NCBI GenBank assembly: GCA_964653235.1
Contig: CAZZCP010000087.1
Coordinates: forward strand, 1 to 8,817
Direction: 5' to 3'
Origin: CAZZCP01 sp964653235
GTDB taxonomy: Bacteria; Bdellovibrionota; Bdellovibrionia; Bdellovibrionales; UBA840
Length of the DNA: 8,817 nt
Shown: positions 6,601 through 8,817 of the stretch, one piece after another
How the letters are laid out: each line of letters starts with the position of its first letter
Position numbering within the stretch: position 1 is the first letter of the stretch
The notes under the pieces: model-generated
The model's database searches: none
Told to the model about the DNA's origin: nothing
The model's input: the letters and a program-made list of their open reading frames with translations, nothing else
Made by a program: the position numbers and the translations under genes

Positions 6601-7434
6601 ATGTTTATCAATAGAGCAAGTCTTCTTCATCTTCGCATTCCCTTTTCGCTATTTTTAGCACCCGTTTTTTTTATAGCTGTTTATTTTCTTGGCCCAGAGT
6701 GGAGCACTGATACTCTACTCTTGTTTTTTTGTTTTCACCTATTTCTCTACCCTGCCAGCAATGCCTATAACTCTTATTGCGACCAAGACACAGAGAGTAT
6801 TGGAGGGCTCAAAAGCCCCCCTCCTGCGACTCTTGATGTATTTAAAATTTCTATTCTCTTCGATGGCATAGGCTTCTTACTGGCATTCTATCTTTCACCC
6901 CTTCTCGCTTTGATGTACATAATCTATAGCTTGGTCTCTAGAGCCTATAGTTACCCCAAAATACGACTTAAAAAATACCCCCTTGTTAGCAGTTTGGTGG
7001 TCGCGTTTTTTCAAGGCGCTTTTATTTACTTTGCATGTGCAATCTATTGGACAAAGCAAATCACGATCTCTGATTTCTGGATCGGCATTGCATCTAGCCT
7101 TTTGATTCTCTCAGCCTATCCTTTGAGTCAGATCTATCAATATGAAGAAGACAAAAAGCGCGGTGACACAACTCTGAGTATGTTACTTGGAAAGACCAAA
7201 AGCTTTCTGCTCTTCTTTGCCCTACAAGCACTTTTTCTTATCATTCTTTTTACACAAATGCCTTTAGAAGACTTTAAAGACTTAATGATTGCTTTAAGCC
7301 CAGCGCTTGTTTTTGCTGTAATTTGGTTTCTAAAACAAAAAAGCCAGGACAAGTCCCGGCTTTTTGATTGGCTCCATCGTTTTCAATATCTCGGAGCCCT
7401 GTTGATGATCGTCTTTTTTATTACCAAGCTCTAA
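6601..7434 (+). CDS. UbiA-superfamily membrane prenyltransferase
   Basis: This 277-residue polytopic protein belongs to the UbiA superfamily, inner-membrane enzymes that transfer an isoprenoid chain from a polyprenyl diphosphate to an aromatic acceptor. The first aspartate motif is NAYNSYCDQDTESIGG (54-69), with Asn54, Asn57, Asp61 and Asp63 placed to bind magnesium diphosphate. The second is YQYEEDKKRGDTTLSMLLG (179-197). About eight or nine hydrophobic segments separate and follow them. Length is normal for the family. The start could also be ATG 6583 (six codons earlier, overlapping the methyltransferase); neither has a good SD. It closes the PKS operon. Two oddities: a terminator-like hairpin lies inside the coding sequence (7338-7365), and the last 14 nt overlap the convergent lipoprotein gene. 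Acceptor and chain length are unknown. Confidence 0.9.
   Translation: MFINRASLLHLRIPFSLFLAPVFFIAVYFLGPEWSTDTLLLFFCFHLFLYPASNAYNSYCDQDTESIGGLKSPPPATLDVFKISILFDGIGFLLAFYLSPLLALMYIIYSLVSRAYSYPKIRLKKYPLVSSLVVAFFQGAFIYFACAIYWTKQITISDFWIGIASSLLILSAYPLSQIYQYEEDKKRGDTTLSMLLGKTKSFLLFFALQALFLIILFTQMPLEDFKDLMIALSPALVFAVIWFLKQKSQDKSRLFDWLHRFQYLGALLMIVFFITKL
7338..7365. terminator. Terminator-like hairpin inside the prenyltransferase gene, serving the convergent lipoprotein gene
   Basis: AAAAAGCC (7338-7345) pairs with GGCTTTTT (7358-7365), followed inward by one mismatch, then GGA/TCC and a CAAG loop. Read on the minus strand it ends in a run of six T, G, then four T, a strong intrinsic terminator 55 nt past the lipoprotein stop. 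On the plus strand the run is five T and would cut the prenyltransferase message about 22 codons early. Confidence 0.6.
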
Positions 7435-8311
7435 GTGCGTTAGAGTTCCAATACCACCAAGGTGAAACAAAAAGGTAGTAATTATAGTAATTGTAATAAC
7501 CCATCTGATAAGGATAGTAAGACCAGTAGGTGTTTTGATAGTAGTAGTAAGGAAGATAGTTCCAATTGTAGAGATAGTTCTGGTTGTAAGCGTAATTGTT
7601 AAATTGGGTGTAATAGTAAGGATTGTAGTAAGGAGAGTTATAGTAATAGGGCTGGGTATGAGCTCCCCAATAGTACCAAGTGGGAAACTGATTTTGAAAG
7701 TTAAAATTGTAGTTTACTGTTGGTACATAAAACTGATTTTGACGAAAGGCATTGCTAGCTCGATGAATATCAAATTGATCGATATAGCCTCTCCGAATCG
7801 GCTGATTATCTAAATAGCGATATCCCGCAGTTGGGTTCACAGTAAAATAGATCTGACTATTTGTAATTCGATTGTTGTTAAATTGATTGCCACTAGAGTA
7901 TGGATCTAAAATTTGATTGCGCTGAACATTGCGAAAAGAGCCGGGACTTCTTCTATTTCTTGCTTGTCCATGTCCATATCCATGAGAACCGCCTACCATA
8001 TTTACCATATTATAAATATAATCCTCGATGAAGTCTTCACGAGCAAAGCCAGCTCTTTCAGCCTCTTCAAGACTTTGAAAAAATCTTTGTGGGTTGCTAA
8101 TTTCTTGATACAGAATTCGATCTGAGTTTTGGTCATACAAAGCAAGTACGACTCCAGGTACATTGTTTTGAACATCCTGTGCTTGAAACGAAGGACCAAA
8201 TGCATCATTCGATGTTTGCGGTGTTGGCGGTGCTGCTGTTTCATTAATGGTGTCATCATCAGAACAAGCTGCAAGCCATAAGCAAAAAATCATTACATAT
8301 AAAAATTTCAT
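7421..8311 (-). CDS. Tyr/Asn-rich outer-envelope lipoprotein, unknown function
   Basis: This 296-residue lipoprotein has a type II signal peptide ending in the lipobox LAAC, with Cys16 as the lipidated residue. Ser at +2 favours transport to the outer membrane; the DDD at +3 to +5 is noted. A Pro/Thr/Asn linker follows (about 21-50), then a short folded-looking region (about 50-105) and a low-complexity C-terminal part. In residues 211-280 there are 29 tyrosines in 70 positions, mixed with Asn, Trp, Gln and Pro (YYYNSPYYNPYYY and similar). Such Tyr/Asn-rich tails suggest an extended, aggregation-prone or surface-adhesive segment, by composition only. The start at 8311 has GGGAGA 7 nt upstream (8318-8323) and a good promoter at 8339-8367. 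Its 3' end overlaps the convergent prenyltransferase gene. I recognise no domain. Confidence 0.85.
   Translation of the reverse strand: MKFLYVMIFCLWLAACSDDDTINETAAPPTPQTSNDAFGPSFQAQDVQNNVPGVVLALYDQNSDRILYQEISNPQRFFQSLEEAERAGFAREDFIEDYIYNMVNMVGGSHGYGHGQARNRRSPGSFRNVQRNQILDPYSSGNQFNNNRITNSQIYFTVNPTAGYRYLDNQPIRRGYIDQFDIHRASNAFRQNQFYVPTVNYNFNFQNQFPTWYYWGAHTQPYYYNSPYYNPYYYTQFNNYAYNQNYLYNWNYLPYYYYQNTYWSYYPYQMGYYNYYNYYLFVSPWWYWNSNALRAW
7427..7447. repeat. Small inverted repeat across the convergent gene ends
   Basis: CTCTAA (7429-7434) pairs with TTAGAG (7440-7445) around a GTGCG loop, extended by one A-T pair and one G-T wobble. The left arm contains the prenyltransferase stop codon. No T run follows on either strand, so it is not a classical terminator, but it could protect mRNA 3' ends. 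Confidence 0.4.
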
Positions 8312-8338
8312 TAACGATCTCCCAAATTGTTTTTTGAC

Positions 8339-8367
8339 TTTATACGCAATAATTGAATGCGGCGCAA
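8339..8367 (-). promoter_or_regulatory. Predicted promoter of the lipoprotein gene
   Basis: On the minus strand TTGCGC (8367-8362), a 17-bp spacer and TATAAA (8344-8339) precede the 8311 start, giving a leader of about 20 nt that includes the GGGAGA ribosome binding site at 8323-8318. It is a good match by spacing and -10 sequence. Confidence 0.5.
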
Positions 8368-8370
8368 CAA

Positions 8371-8400
8371 TTTACGTCATTTGTATATAATTATTATACT
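8371..8400 (+). promoter_or_regulatory. Possible promoter reading into repeat copy 2
   Basis: TTTACG (8371-8376), an 18-bp spacer and TATACT (8395-8400) point rightwards, with a perfect TATAAT also present at 8386-8391 but lacking a good -35. A start near 8407 would coincide with the first base of the repeat, making the whole element the 5' leader of the 8586 gene. The region is very AT-rich, so chance matches are likely. Confidence 0.35.
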
Positions 8401-8405
8401 CTCCT

Positions 8406-8579
8406 AGCTGCTCCCTTTTATTTCACTTTTTTTTTCAAACTATCTTATACTTTCAATAATTTAGGATACATGCTCGAGAATGCATCAAAATTTAAAGAAT
8501 CTCGAAAAGAATTTACGAAGCATTTTAGATATTTATCTACTTTCAATGGACATAAGAAGTGAAACAAAAGGGAGCAGCT
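8406..8579 (+). repeat. Structured inverted-repeat element, copy 2 (174 bp)
   Basis: The element begins AGCTGCTCCC and ends GGGAGCAGCT; its terminal 23 bases (8406-8428 and 8557-8579) are reverse complements at 22 positions. Internal stems match those of the 2981-3155 copy in place: 8459-8467 (ATTTAGGAT) pairs with 8522-8530 (ATTTTAGAT) using three G-T wobbles, and 8474-8479 (TCGAGA) pairs with 8500-8505 (TCTCGA). Base changes between copies keep pairing in both stems. It ends 6 bp before the next ATG, and the GGGAG in its right arm (8570-8574) is the only SD-like sequence for that gene. It could be a structured leader or small RNA, or a non-autonomous hairpin element. Confidence 0.9.
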
Positions 8580-8585
8580 TAAAAT

Positions 8586-8813
8586 ATGAAAAAAATACCT
8601 ATCTTATTTGTCAGTCTATGCTTTTGTTTCAATAGCTTGGCAAAAGTAGAACTTCTATCGAAGGCGAAAGTCAGTGACACCAATCCTCCCAAATTAATCT
8701 GGAAACCGAAAATAGAGAAAGATCTTCAAAATAGACTACAAGATATTTTTCTTAAAAAAATCGTAGGCAAGGTTTTGCGCCGAGTCCTCAAAGAACAAGA
8801 GGCAAAAGCATAG
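8586..8813 (+). CDS. Small secreted protein of unknown function
   Basis: This 75-codon gene encodes a classic signal peptide (MKKIPILFVSLCFCFNSLA, cleavage likely after Ala19) and a mature peptide of about 56 residues that is very basic and probably helical at its C-terminus (about 43-75, many Lys, Arg, Glu and Leu). The first mature residues AKVELLSKAKVSD resemble ADVQVLQKAKMID of the 3701-4378 protein, so it may be a shortened or decayed relative, but with a different C-terminal part. ATG 8586 lies 6 bp past repeat copy 2, whose right arm offers GGGAG 11 nt upstream. The stop is at 8811-8813. No family recognised; the signal peptide is the main support. Confidence 0.7.
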   Translation: MKKIPILFVSLCFCFNSLAKVELLSKAKVSDTNPPKLIWKPKIEKDLQNRLQDIFLKKIVGKVLRRVLKEQEAKA

Positions 8814-8817
8814 TGAG

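Noticed and set aside
7535..7813. Plus-strand open frame of 92 codons rich in Val and Ile
   Set aside because: It is the complement of the Tyr-codon-rich part of the lipoprotein gene (TAT/TAC read as ATA/GTA) and has no independent support.
8404..8582. TA target-site duplication around repeat copy 2 as proof of a transposed MITE
   Set aside because: TA is present at both edges but off by one relative to the inverted ends, and copy 1 lacks it on the right, so transposition cannot be claimed from flanks.

Overview
The window is A+T-rich DNA from a Gram-negative bacterium. It shows signal peptides, a lipobox protein, a TRAP transporter with a periplasmic binding protein, and UbiG/UbiA-type membrane-lipid enzymes. 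Gene style (tight overlaps, Tyr/Asn-rich lipoprotein, weak Shine-Dalgarno sites, type III PKS beside UbiA) would fit a Bdellovibrionota-like deltaproteobacterial lineage, but no marker gene here proves this.

Layout. Positions 1-2936 (minus strand) hold a TRAP operon in the order dctQ-dctM-dctP with overlapping genes, followed by the 5' end of a small membrane protein that runs off the left edge. Positions 2937-3210 are a divergent intergenic region carrying a 175-bp structured repeat (copy 1). Then come dps (plus), a convergent terminator, and an unknown secreted protein (minus, 3701-4378). Only 18 bp away, divergently, begins a four-gene plus-strand operon (4397-7434): type III polyketide synthase, His-rich small membrane protein, UbiG-like methyltransferase and UbiA-like prenyltransferase. 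It meets a convergent Tyr/Asn-rich lipoprotein gene (7421-8311, minus), with 14 bp of overlap. A second divergent intergenic region (8312-8585) carries repeat copy 2, which ends 6 bp before a 75-codon secreted-protein gene (8586-8813).

How the parts work together. The TRAP genes form a complete importer for an organic acid. The 4397-7434 operon has the logic of a small pathway for a prenylated, methylated polyketide phenol or quinone: PKS makes the ring, a possible membrane metal enzyme modifies it, a SAM enzyme methylates it, and a membrane prenyltransferase attaches an isoprenoid tail.

The most unusual items are two. First, the two 174-175-bp elements at 2981-3155 and 8406-8579 are about 70% identical by hand alignment. 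They have about 23-bp terminal inverted repeats and two internal stems kept by paired base changes. Differences show no third-codon-position excess, which argues for a structured RNA or hairpin DNA element rather than a small gene; copy 2 supplies the only SD-like sequence for the next gene. Second, the PKS/UbiA operon with its unclassified His-rich membrane protein. No stretch longer than 300 bp lacks a gene; the two 274-bp intergenic regions are mostly filled by the repeats.
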